64,000 nt of DNA from an uncultured Lachnospiraceae bacterium (GTDB taxonomy: Bacteria > Bacillota > Clostridia > Lachnospirales > Lachnospiraceae), in contig CAJUQJ010000001.1 in NCBI GenBank assembly GCA_910588215.1, forward strand, positions 168,456 to 232,455. Reading direction: 5' to 3'. This document shows positions 34,411 to 42,175 of this stretch, piece by piece. The translations under genes and the position numbers were made by a program. The notes under the pieces were generated by a model. It was given only the letters and a program-made list of their open reading frames with translations, was not told where the DNA came from and did no database searches. The first letter of the stretch is position 1. Every line of letters begins with the position of its first letter.

Positions 34411-34536
34411 ATAAATTGCCCGATAGTAATTTACTCAACCAGGAATTTGTGCTGAAGCGTCACAAGTTCCATGATGGCAGAGCGAAATCTGACATTTCGC
34501 TCGCCTTCCTCAGCGTGAAACGCTTCGGAATGGAGG
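34403..34536 (+). repeat. Repeat family A, long copy (copy 4)
   Basis: It starts AAGGTTGAATAAATTG, overlapping the uxuA stop. Hairpins are GGTTGAATAAATT/AATTTACTCAACC, GGAATTTGTG/CACAAGTTCC (one G-T), GAGCGAAAT/ATTTCGCTC (9 bp perfect) and AGCGT-GAA-ACGCT. It ends TTCGGAATGGAGG as the uxuB ribosome site. Confidence 0.85.
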
Positions 34537-34544
34537 AAAAGAAG

Positions 34545-36155
34545 ATGAGATTAGACGAACAGGGGCTGCAGAACCGGCAGGCCTGGGAAGCTGCCGGCTA
34601 TGAGCTGCCGGGATTTGACCGGGAACAGATGATCGCCAAAACAAAGGAAGCCCCCTTCTGGGTGCATTTCGGAGCAGGCAATATTTTCAAGGCCTTTCTG
34701 GCAAATGTGGTGCAGAGACTTTTGAATGACGGCACATTGGACAGAGGGCTTGTGGCGGCGGAGGGCTTTGACTATGAGATCATCGAGAAGATGAACCGCC
34801 CTCATGACGATCTCAATATCCTGGTCACGCTGAAGGCCGATGGAAATGTGGAAAAGACGGTGATCGGGAGCATTGCGGAATCGTTGATGCTGGATTCTGA
34901 AAACCAGGATGCATCCTTGCGGTTAAAGGAAATCTTCCGCAAGGATTCCCTGCAGATGTGCACCTTTACTATCACGGAGAAGGGGTACAGTCTGGTGGAT
35001 GGAACGGGCCGTTATCTTCCGGCGGTGGAAGCAGACTTTAAGGAAGGGCCGGATGCACCTTCCAGCTATATGGGCAAGGTGGCGGCGCTTCTTTATACCC
35101 GTTATCTGGCAGGCGAAAAGCCCATCGCCATGGTCAGCACGGACAACTGTTCCCACAACGGGGATAAGCTGTATGCAGCCATCAGTACCTTTGCAAAGAA
35201 ATGGGTGGAGAATGGGAAAGCAGAAGAAGGATTCGTCCGGTATGTGGATGATCGGGAGAAGGTGACCTATCCATGGACTATGATCGACAAGATCACGCCC
35301 AGACCGGATCCCTCCGTGGAAAAGATCCTGCTGGAGGACGGCGTGGAAGGGCTGGAGCCGGTGATCACTTCCCGGAATACCTATGTAGCCCCCTTTGTCA
35401 ATGCGGAGGAGTGTGAATATCTGGTGGTAGAGGATGCTTTTCCCAACGGCAGGCCCGCGCTGGAAAAAGGAGGCGTGATCTTTACTGACAGGGAGACCGT
35501 AGATAAGGTAGAGAAGATGAAGGTCTGCACCTGCTTAAATCCCCTCCATACGGCGTTGGCGGTTTACGGATGTCTGTTGGGCTACCAGAAGATCTCAGAG
35601 GAGATGCAGGATGAAGAACTTGTGAAGCTGGTGCAGAGGATCGGTTATACGGAAGGGCTGCCGGTGGTGGTAAACCCCGGAATCCTTGTGCCCCGGGAAT
35701 TTATTGATACGGTCCTTACGGTGCGTGTCCCCAATCCTTTTATGCCGGATACGCCCCAGAGAATTGCCACGGACACTTCGCAGAAGCTGGCGATCCGCTT
35801 TGGGGAGACGGTGAAGGCTTATCAAAGATCGCCGGAGCTTACCGTGCAGAGTCTCGAGATGATCCCTCTGGTATTTGCCGGATGGCTGCGCTATCTGATG
35901 GCGGTGGATGATGAGGGGAATGCTTTTACGTTGAGCCCGGATCCGCTCCTTGACACGGTCTGCCCTTATGTGAAAGGGCTTGCGTTAAAGCCGGATCAGG
36001 ATGTAGAAGCACATGTAGCCGAGGTTCTTAAGATGAAGCAGATCTTCGGGGTAGACCTGTATGAGACAGGACTGGCAGGGAAGGTGTGCGGATATCTGCA
36101 AGAACTGACGGCAGGAGCCGGAGCTGTGCGCAGTACGTTGAAGAAGTATGTGTAA
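34545..36155 (+). CDS. uxuB: D-mannonate oxidoreductase (fructuronate reductase), mannitol dehydrogenase family
   Basis: A 536-residue NAD-dependent enzyme that interconverts D-fructuronate and D-mannonate. The Rossmann part has WVHFGAGNIFKAFLANVVQRLL; the C-terminal catalytic part has STDNCSHNGDKLY, LNPLHTALAVYGCLLGY, VRVPNPFMPDTPQRIATDTSQKLAIRFGET and PLVFAGWLRYLM, with the conserved Lys/Asn/His region of the mannitol dehydrogenase family. ATG 34545 is chosen because GGAATGGAGG is 8 bases upstream; the longer in-frame ORF from 34407 is the repeat translated. With uxuA it forms the uronate branch fed by GH67. UxaC isomerase, KdgK and KdgA are not in the window. Confidence 0.93.
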   Translation: MRLDEQGLQNRQAWEAAGYELPGFDREQMIAKTKEAPFWVHFGAGNIFKAFLANVVQRLLNDGTLDRGLVAAEGFDYEIIEKMNRPHDDLNILVTLKADGNVEKTVIGSIAESLMLDSENQDASLRLKEIFRKDSLQMCTFTITEKGYSLVDGTGRYLPAVEADFKEGPDAPSSYMGKVAALLYTRYLAGEKPIAMVSTDNCSHNGDKLYAAISTFAKKWVENGKAEEGFVRYVDDREKVTYPWTMIDKITPRPDPSVEKILLEDGVEGLEPVITSRNTYVAPFVNAEECEYLVVEDAFPNGRPALEKGGVIFTDRETVDKVEKMKVCTCLNPLHTALAVYGCLLGYQKISEEMQDEELVKLVQRIGYTEGLPVVVNPGILVPREFIDTVLTVRVPNPFMPDTPQRIATDTSQKLAIRFGETVKAYQRSPELTVQSLEMIPLVFAGWLRYLMAVDDEGNAFTLSPDPLLDTVCPYVKGLALKPDQDVEAHVAEVLKMKQIFGVDLYETGLAGKVCGYLQELTAGAGAVRSTLKKYV

Positions 36156-36177
36156 GGTGGCGGAATAAAATAGAATT

Positions 36178-36206
36178 TAGACATTCCTGGCAGAGTGTGG
36201 TAAAAT
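36178..36206 (+). promoter_or_regulatory. Promoter of the REC-Hpt gene
   Basis: TAGACA (36178-36183) and TAAAAT (36201-36206) with a 17 bp spacer, 49 bp upstream of the start. Confidence 0.65.
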
Positions 36207-36254
36207 AGGAACGCAGCAGAACGTGATCTTATTGGAATCTGTTAAGGAGGAGTT

Positions 36255-37340
36255 ATGAAATTCGCGGTACCTGAGGCTTCTGTGCTGATCGTAGATGATA
36301 ATGAAATTAATTTGGAAGTGACAGCGGCCCTTCTGGAACCGCTTAAGATGAAGATAGATCTGGCAGACAGTGGAAAGCAAGCGCTTGTGTTAGCACAACG
36401 AAAGAAATACCACCTGATATTCATGGATCAGATGATGCCGGTTATGGACGGCATGGAGACGACGAGAAAGCTTCGCCGCCTGCCGGATGTCTATTACCGC
36501 ACGGTGCCGGTCATTGCCCTGACGGCCAATGCGTTTGAGGAAGTCAGGGAGGAATTGCAGAAGGCCGGTATGAATGATTATCTGGCAAAGCCGGTGGAAG
36601 TGAAGGATCTGTACCGCTGCGTCCTGAAATGGCTTCCGCGGAAGATGATCGTAGTCTCACAGGAGCAGCAGAAGTCAGGAGGTTCGCTGACGGCAGACAG
36701 GATGGCAGCAGGCGGGAAAGCCGCTGTCTATAAGGCGCCGGAAAGTGACAGTACACTTCCAAAGCTTCCCGGTATCAACCCTGCGGACGGGATCCGCTAT
36801 ACCGGCAGTGAGAAGATGTGGCTGAAGCTTCTGGGGGATTTCTACAAACTGATCGATTCCAAATCAAGAAAGCTGGAGGACTGTGTGGCGGACGGTCTGA
36901 TCAGGGATTACACGATAGAGGTACATGCGCTGAAGAATACGGCGCGGATGATCGGGGCAGCCCGGCTGTCCGAGTGGTTCTTTAAGATGGAGAAATGCGG
37001 CAAGGCAGGAGATGTGGAGACTATCACGAAGGAGACGCCGGGTTTGATTCGGGCGCTGCAAAGCTATAAAGAGATTCTGCGGCCCTACGGGGAGGAGAAC
37101 GATCGGAACAAACGGGAAGTGCCTGCTTCGGAATGGATCACACAATTGACGATCCTGAGAGATGCGATGGAGCGATTTAGCCTGGATACGGTGGATATGG
37201 CTATGCAGCAGTTGGAGCAGTACCGAGTGCCTGAGAAATGCGGTGAGCTGATGGAACTTCTTCGGGCGGCAGTGGCGGATGTCAAGATGAAGGATGTCAT
37301 GGATACCGTGGAGCGGATGATCGCAGAATTACGGTCCTGA
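36255..37340 (+). CDS. Orphan receiver-Hpt phosphorelay protein
   Basis: A 361-residue protein with an N-terminal CheY-like receiver (acidic pair Asp14-Asp15, phospho-acceptor Asp58 in IFMDQMMPVMDG, conserved Thr in ALTANAF, Lys in YLAKPVE), a Ser/Gly-rich linker (~135-170) and an Hpt domain with the likely phospho-His224 in IEVHALKNTARMIGA. Such modules usually form the C-terminus of hybrid sensor kinases; here they are a free protein with no kinase in the window. I infer a shuttle that takes phosphoryl groups from one or more hybrid kinases elsewhere. GGAGGAG precedes the ATG. The C-terminal ~80 residues are helical and unassigned. Confidence 0.88.
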   Translation: MKFAVPEASVLIVDDNEINLEVTAALLEPLKMKIDLADSGKQALVLAQRKKYHLIFMDQMMPVMDGMETTRKLRRLPDVYYRTVPVIALTANAFEEVREELQKAGMNDYLAKPVEVKDLYRCVLKWLPRKMIVVSQEQQKSGGSLTADRMAAGGKAAVYKAPESDSTLPKLPGINPADGIRYTGSEKMWLKLLGDFYKLIDSKSRKLEDCVADGLIRDYTIEVHALKNTARMIGAARLSEWFFKMEKCGKAGDVETITKETPGLIRALQSYKEILRPYGEENDRNKREVPASEWITQLTILRDAMERFSLDTVDMAMQQLEQYRVPEKCGELMELLRAAVADVKMKDVMDTVERMIAELRS

Positions 37341-37372
37341 AGATACCCCTGGACTTTGGATCATCAATAAGA

Positions 37373-37421
37373 AAAGAGTCTGTATCATGGTGTGTAGTAG
37401 AAGTCATGATACGGACTCTTT
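37373..37421. terminator. Bidirectional terminator hairpin between the REC-Hpt gene and purC
   Basis: AAAGAGTCTGTATCATG (37373-37389) and CATGATACGGACTCTTT (37405-37421) form a 17 bp stem with one G-T. T-rich tails occur on both strands (TTTCTATAT forward, TTTTCTTATT reverse), fitting two convergent genes. Confidence 0.75.
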
Positions 37422-37463
37422 CTATATGACAAAAGTATTGACCGCATTGCGGCAGCTTGGCCG

Positions 37464-38339
37464 TTACAGTTTCTCTCCGGTCAGCAATTCATATCCCTGC
37501 AGGTATTTATCGATCGTCTTTCGTACGATCTCATCCGGAAGGGTCCAGTCGTGGCCTTCGTTGCTCTTCAGCCAGTCTCTCGCGAACTGCTTGTCAAAGG
37601 AGGGCTGCCCGTGGCCCGGCTCATAGCCTTCTGCCGGCCAGAAACGGGAGCTGTCCGGTGTGAGCATTTCATCGCCCAGCACAATATTGCCGTCTTTGTC
37701 CAGACCGAACTCAAACTTGGTGTCTGCGATGATGATACCACGCGTCAGAGCATACTCCGCACATTTCTTATAGAGGGCAATGGTATAGTCACGCAGCTTG
37801 GAAGCATATTCCTCCCCTTTGCCGGGAAATCTCTTTTCTAAATAGTCTACGCTCTGTTCGTAGGAAATGTTCTCGTCATGGTCGCCGATCTCTGCCTTGG
37901 TGGAAGGGGTGTAGATGGGTTCGGGCAGCTTGTCCGATTCCTGTAAACCTTCCGGCAGTGTGATGCCGCATACGGTACCGTCCTTCACATAGCTTGCCCA
38001 GCCGCTTCCGGTAATGTAACCGCGCACGATACACTCAATGGGCAGCATCGTAAGCTTCCGGCATAACATGCTGTTGCCGTCGAACTTCTCCTGGCGGAAG
38101 AACTCGGGCATGTCCTGTACGTCCACAGAGACCATGTGATTGGGCAGGATATCCTGTGTCATGTCAAACCAGAATTTGGACATCTGAGTCAGGACCGTGC
38201 CTTTCTTTGTCACCTGGTTGTTTAAGATTACGTCGAAACAGCTGATACGGTCTGTCGCGACCATGATCAGGCTGTCGCCGTTGTCATAGATCTCTCGTAC
38301 CTTACCTTCTTTGATGGGTTTTAATGCAGTCATGATCAA
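37464..38339 (-). CDS. purC: SAICAR synthetase
   Basis: A 291-residue enzyme that joins CAIR and aspartate with ATP in purine synthesis. Motifs: PIKEGKVREIYDNGDSLIMVATDRISCFDVILNNQVTKKGTVL at the N-terminus, VRGYITGSGWASYVKDGTVCGITLPEGL, and IIIADTKFEFGLDKDGNIVLGDEMLTPDSSRFW, the substrate and metal site. It is of the longer yeast-like or Clostridia type rather than the ~237-residue Bacillus form. It stands alone on the minus strand away from purL. The ribosome site GGAGGTTGATC precedes the ATG. Confidence 0.96.
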   Translation of the reverse strand: MIMTALKPIKEGKVREIYDNGDSLIMVATDRISCFDVILNNQVTKKGTVLTQMSKFWFDMTQDILPNHMVSVDVQDMPEFFRQEKFDGNSMLCRKLTMLPIECIVRGYITGSGWASYVKDGTVCGITLPEGLQESDKLPEPIYTPSTKAEIGDHDENISYEQSVDYLEKRFPGKGEEYASKLRDYTIALYKKCAEYALTRGIIIADTKFEFGLDKDGNIVLGDEMLTPDSSRFWPAEGYEPGHGQPSFDKQFARDWLKSNEGHDWTLPDEIVRKTIDKYLQGYELLTGEKL

Positions 38340-38468
38340 CCTCCGTGTATTTGTACTTTCATTGGCTTATTATTCCGGAGTCCGTATATTCATGTCGTAT
38401 AGCGCCGGTCCGGAACTAACAGCTGTTCACTGTGTTGCAACAGAGAACGGTAACAGATTACAGCAAAT

Positions 38469-38497
38469 ATTATAGCGGATTCTGCAGTGAGTGTAAA
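38469..38497 (-). promoter_or_regulatory. purC promoter
   Basis: On the minus strand TTTACA (38497-38492) and TATAAT (38474-38469), 17 bp spacer. The ~120 nt leader contains partial hairpins (TTCCGG/CCGGAA) but no recognisable purine-riboswitch core. Confidence 0.7.
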
Positions 38498-38521
38498 GCA
38501 TGTCACAGTAGATATTTAAGC

Positions 38522-39907
38522 TTATGGGTTTCCATGGTTCTTTCGGAAAACCCTGATCTTACTGAAAAAGCAATAGTACACGATAAAGAGCACACTGGTG
38601 ATAGTCCAGGTGAGCGGATAACTGAAGGTCATGGTATAGACATCCGGTCTTTTGGGTACGGCCAGTATGATCCACAGAATACGGATCACGCAGATGCCGC
38701 TTAAGCAGATGAGGGTTGGGATCCAGCAGTCGCCCACACCGCGCAGGGCGCCGGAAAGCACTTCTACACAGACATAAGTCACGAAAGTGGGCACCAGGAA
38801 ATGCACGATCTGCATACCGATTCGCAATACTTCAGGATCCGAGGTAAAGAGGCTGTAAAGAAAATGGCCGCCGATGGTCAACAGAATACTGATCAGGATG
38901 GTGGATCCGAAACACATGGCCAGACAGCTGCTGATCCCTTTGCGGACCCGGTCCAGCTTGCCTGCTCCATAATTCTGTCCGGCAAAAGTGGTGATGGCGA
39001 TGCCAAAAGAGCTGATCGTCATCCAGAAAAGGGCATCCATCTTGCCATATACGGTCCAGGCGGCCACGGTGTCTGTCCCCAGCCCGTTGATGGCAGCCTG
39101 GATGATGATATTGGACAGGCTGTACATAACGGACTGCAGTCCGGCGGGAAACCCGATGAGGACGATCCGGTGCAGCATCTTGCGGTCGATACGAATCTTG
39201 CGCAGTTCCAGCCGATGCATGTCCTTTACATGTAAAAGTACAAGGATCACCAGCAGGGCGCTCAAAGCCTGGGAGCAGATGGTAGCGATGGCTGCGCCTG
39301 CCACGCCCAGATCGAAGCAGACGATCAAAAGCAGATCGAGCAGGATGTTGGTAAAGCAGCTTGCGACCAGAAAATAAAGAGGCCGTCTGGAATCGCCCAC
39401 GGCCCGCAGAATGCCAGCGCCCACATTATAGATCAGATTACCGATGGTCCCGACATAGTAAATGCGGATATAGAGGATGGATGGGGCCAATACATCTTCC
39501 GGGGTATCCATGGCAGTGAGGATGGCCGGTGCGGTCAGGATACCGCCTACCATCAGCACGAAGCCGCCCAGGATACTGAATGCAATGGCCGTATGCACCG
39601 CATAATCTACCAGTTCGGCTTTCCTGGCGCCATAATATTGGGAGATCACTACGCTGGCGCCGCTGGACAGACCAACGAAGAAACCGACCAGCAGATTGAT
39701 GACCGTACCGGTGCCGCCGCCCACGGCGGAGAGCGCTTCCTTACCCACGAAACGGCCCACGATCACGGCATCCGCCGCATTGTAGAGCTGCTGGAAAAGC
39801 GTCCCGAATAAGATCGGGAAGAAAAACAGGAGCAGCTGTTTCCAGATGACTCCCTCGGTGATCTTGTTTTCTGTTGACTGCGTGATCTTGGTATCTTTTG
39901 CGCTCAT
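38522..39907 (-). CDS. MATE family multidrug/organic cation efflux transporter
   Basis: A 461-residue protein with twelve predicted membrane helices in two six-helix halves, the MATE/NorM fold. Signature segments are FFFPILFGTLFQQLYNAADAVIVGRFVGKEALSAVGG at the N-terminus, GLSSGASVVISQYYGA and FAGQNYGAGKLDRVRKGI. It likely exports drugs or metabolites by sodium or proton antiport. It ends about 25 bp from the purC promoter's -35 box and both genes run leftward, so read-through into purC is possible. The start ATG follows GAAAGG. Confidence 0.9.
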   Translation of the reverse strand: MSAKDTKITQSTENKITEGVIWKQLLLFFFPILFGTLFQQLYNAADAVIVGRFVGKEALSAVGGGTGTVINLLVGFFVGLSSGASVVISQYYGARKAELVDYAVHTAIAFSILGGFVLMVGGILTAPAILTAMDTPEDVLAPSILYIRIYYVGTIGNLIYNVGAGILRAVGDSRRPLYFLVASCFTNILLDLLLIVCFDLGVAGAAIATICSQALSALLVILVLLHVKDMHRLELRKIRIDRKMLHRIVLIGFPAGLQSVMYSLSNIIIQAAINGLGTDTVAAWTVYGKMDALFWMTISSFGIAITTFAGQNYGAGKLDRVRKGISSCLAMCFGSTILISILLTIGGHFLYSLFTSDPEVLRIGMQIVHFLVPTFVTYVCVEVLSGALRGVGDCWIPTLICLSGICVIRILWIILAVPKRPDVYTMTFSYPLTWTITSVLFIVYYCFFSKIRVFRKNHGNP

Positions 39908-39940
39908 GGAAAAGGCCTTTCTTTTAGTACAATTTCCACG

Positions 39941-39969
39941 ATTGTATCACTGTCCGAGGCGACTTGCAA
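39941..39969 (-). promoter_or_regulatory. Promoter of the MATE gene
   Basis: On the minus strand TTGCAA (39969-39964) and TACAAT (39946-39941), 17 bp spacer, about 33 bp from the start codon. Confidence 0.6.
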
Positions 39970-40032
39970 GAGCGATTTTGAAGAGATAAGAGAGAAGGCA
40001 GATCTGTATGAGCAAAGTGGTATAAAAAAATA

Positions 40033-40061
40033 TTGTCAAAATTTTATCAACGTGGTATGAT
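40033..40061 (+). promoter_or_regulatory. Promoter of the ECF-coaX genes
   Basis: TTGTCA (40033-40038) and TATGAT (40056-40061), 17 bp spacer. The leader carries hairpin GGCGGCCGTCC/GGACAGCCGCC just ahead of the ribosome site AGGAGGAATT. Confidence 0.7.
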
Positions 40062-40142
40062 GACACCGTATTGTATCTCGAATGGCGGCCGTCCTTCCGG
40101 ACAGCCGCCGCCAATGAGAATAATAACAGGAGGAATTGTACC

Positions 40143-40970
40143 ATGAAAAATGAAAAAACCTACGAACTGGTGCTGACGGCACTGTTCACTGCCATAATCG
40201 TTATTATGGCATTCACACCGCTGGGGTATATCCCGCTTGTCGTGATCAATGCGACGATCATTCATATCCCGGTGATCCTGGGAGCGCTGTTTCTTGGACC
40301 GAAGAAAGGTGCATTTTTAGGATTTGTTTTCGGATTGACCAGCTTTATCAACAACACGTTTAAGGCAGCTACGGCATCGGCTTTTGTGTTTTCGCCAGTG
40401 CTGGCCTACAATGCAGTCGGCGTTTCGGGCATCTTTAAGAGCCTGTACATCTGTTTCGTGCCGAGAATACTTGTAGGGATCGTGCCCTATTTTATTTATC
40501 TCCTGATCCGCAGGACCTTAAAGGACGAGAGGCAGACAGGAAGGATTGTGGTCAATGGGCTGGCATCTTTGATCTTATGTATTTCTCTGAGAGCTTTTTT
40601 GATACGGCTGCTGCCGGATGTGTTGCACGCGGCGGTGTACACTGTCATCGGCGTGGCGGCAGGCTGTGTATTGATGGTGGTGCTGACAGTCAGCGGCCGG
40701 AACAAAGGGTCGGCGAATATCGCTCTGGCCTATGCAGGGCTTGCCGGGGCATATACGAATACGCTTTTCGTGATGAGCGGTATTTTTATCTTATATAAAG
40801 ATGCCTACGCACAGGCAGTAGGTGTGGCAGGTGAAGCAGTGCTTGACGTGATCATGGGCGTCGTGACTTTCAACGGTGTGGTGGAGGCAGTGGTAGCAGC
40901 CATTATCGTTGCGGGTGTGGGATTTGCGCTGACACGTGTGAAGCCCGTCTATGCGAAGCAGAAGGCATAG
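40143..40970 (+). CDS. ECF transporter substrate-binding (S) component, probably for pantothenate
   Basis: A 275-residue integral membrane protein with about six helices. The N-terminus (KTYELVLTALFTAIIVIMAFTPLGYIPL) and HIPVILGALFLGPKKGAFLGFVFGLTSFI are the pattern of ECF S components, which bind vitamins and share an EcfAAT energising module encoded elsewhere. The next gene is pantothenate kinase coaX and then coaBC, so pantothenate (PanT) is the best guess; this is inference by context. ATG 40143 has AGGAGG upstream. A second half of ~90 residues beyond the usual ~180 is hydrophobic too, making it longer than minimal S components. Confidence 0.82.
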   Translation: MKNEKTYELVLTALFTAIIVIMAFTPLGYIPLVVINATIIHIPVILGALFLGPKKGAFLGFVFGLTSFINNTFKAATASAFVFSPVLAYNAVGVSGIFKSLYICFVPRILVGIVPYFIYLLIRRTLKDERQTGRIVVNGLASLILCISLRAFLIRLLPDVLHAAVYTVIGVAAGCVLMVVLTVSGRNKGSANIALAYAGLAGAYTNTLFVMSGIFILYKDAYAQAVGVAGEAVLDVIMGVVTFNGVVEAVVAAIIVAGVGFALTRVKPVYAKQKA

Positions 40971-41079
40971 AAGAGTGCGCATAGCATGGAACGGATGACA
41001 ATATAGTTTACTGCAGACGGCAGTGGGAATCATCTTGGAGACAGGGTTTGATTTAGAATGCAGAAGGAAGGGCATAGAT

Positions 41080-41850
41080 ATGATCTTGGCGATTGATATT
41101 GGAAATACAAATATTGTGATCGGCTGTATCGATGGAGAGAAGGTATGTTTCGTGGAACGCGTTTCCACGAATCTGGCCGGCACGGAACTGGAGTATGTGG
41201 TGGAGTTTCGGACTCTTTTCGACCTGTATCACATTGGGTTGGAGGATATTAGCGGAAGCATTATCTCCTCAGTGGTACCTCCGCTCAATAATATCGTGAA
41301 ATCCGCCCTGGAGAAGTTGTTTCACAAGACACCCCTTCTGGTGGGGCCTGGCCTGAAAACAGGTCTGAATATCCTGATGGATAATCCGGGGCAGCTGGGT
41401 TCCGACCTGGTGGTCAATGCGGTAGCGGGCCTGCAGTATTACGGCGCGCCTATCATCATGATCGATATGGGGACGGCAACGACGATCAGTGTGGTCGATC
41501 AGAAGAAGAATTATATCGGCGGTATGATCCTGCCGGGTGTCAAAGTTTCCCTGGATTCGCTGGTCAACCGGACTTCCCAGTTACCGAGGATCAGCCTGGA
41601 GGCGCCGAAGAAAGTGATCGGCAGGAACACCATTGACTGTATGAAGAGCGGTATCGTGATGGGGCAGGCGGCCTGTCTGGATGGCATGATCGAGCGTATC
41701 TATGAGGAACTTGGCTACGAGGCGCCGGTGGTGGCGACGGGAGGGCTGGCCGGAAGCATTGTGCCCCACTGCAAGCGAAAGATTGTATGCGATAATGAAT
41801 TGACGCTGAAAGGTCTGGGTATTATATATAGAAAGAATGCAGAGAATTAA
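41080..41850 (+). CDS. coaX: Type III pantothenate kinase
   Basis: A 256-residue kinase for the first step of coenzyme A synthesis. The ASKHA-fold motifs are AIDIGNTNIVIG (phosphate 1), NPGQLGSDLVVNAVAGLQYYG, IDMGTATTISVVD and GGMILPGVKVSLDSLVNRTSQLP. CoaX enzymes are not inhibited by CoA and need a monovalent cation (family knowledge). ATG 41080 has AGAAGGAAGGG upstream. It forms a CoA block with the ECF gene and coaBC. Confidence 0.95.
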   Translation: MILAIDIGNTNIVIGCIDGEKVCFVERVSTNLAGTELEYVVEFRTLFDLYHIGLEDISGSIISSVVPPLNNIVKSALEKLFHKTPLLVGPGLKTGLNILMDNPGQLGSDLVVNAVAGLQYYGAPIIMIDMGTATTISVVDQKKNYIGGMILPGVKVSLDSLVNRTSQLPRISLEAPKKVIGRNTIDCMKSGIVMGQAACLDGMIERIYEELGYEAPVVATGGLAGSIVPHCKRKIVCDNELTLKGLGIIYRKNAEN

Positions 41851-41905
41851 GGAGTGCAGAAGTTGCGCAGTTTAGGCGCGGAACATAATTTCGAGATAAA
41901 TACAG

Positions 41906-41933
41906 AATACCTCGCTGCTTGCGGCGGGGTATT
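41906..41933 (+). terminator. Hairpin after coaX
   Basis: AATACCTCGCTGC-TT-GCGGCGGGGTATT is a 13 bp stem with two wobble or mismatch pairs and no T tract. It may be part of a terminator or of the repeat region that follows. Confidence 0.4.
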
Positions 41934-41953
41934 GCATTACGTAAATTGAAGAG

Positions 41954-42155
41954 AAGGTTGAATAAATTCGTAACAGTTCAGCCTTCGGCTTTCCTGTTAC
42001 GACTGATGCACACAAAATGCTCTAAAGTCGCATTTTGGCGCTTTCACAACTCGTAAAATCGCACACAGAGCGATTTTACTCGCGAAATATCATGTGGCTG
42101 AATTGTTACATAAATTCAGCTCGCGTTCTCAGAGCAAAGTGCTTTGGAATGGAAG
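41954..42155 (+). repeat. Repeat family A, longest copy (copy 5)
   Basis: It starts AAGGTTGAATAAATTCG. Hairpins: CGTAACAG/CTGTTACG with nested AGCC-TTC-GGCT, GCTGAATT/AATTCAGC (8 bp perfect), and the degenerate AGAGC-AAA-GTGCT. It ends TTTGGAATGGAAG. The middle carries further hairpins (AAATCGC/GCGATTT). The coaBC ribosome site ACGGAGG lies 12 bases downstream. The 325 bp between coaX and coaBC hold no gene. Confidence 0.8.
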
Positions 42156-42175
42156 AAAGAACGGAGGAATGGATC

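Noticed and set aside
34407..34544. Extra N-terminal coding for uxuB (46 codons)
   Set aside because: This segment is the repeat A element translated by chance; the conserved protein begins at 34545 after the ribosome site.
38340..38460. Possible purine riboswitch in the purC leader
   Set aside because: No conserved three-way-junction core of the guanine-riboswitch type could be found; only partial hairpins.
42035..42175. Extra N-terminal coding for coaBC (47 codons)
   Set aside because: It is translated repeat A sequence; the flavoprotein domain begins at 42176.
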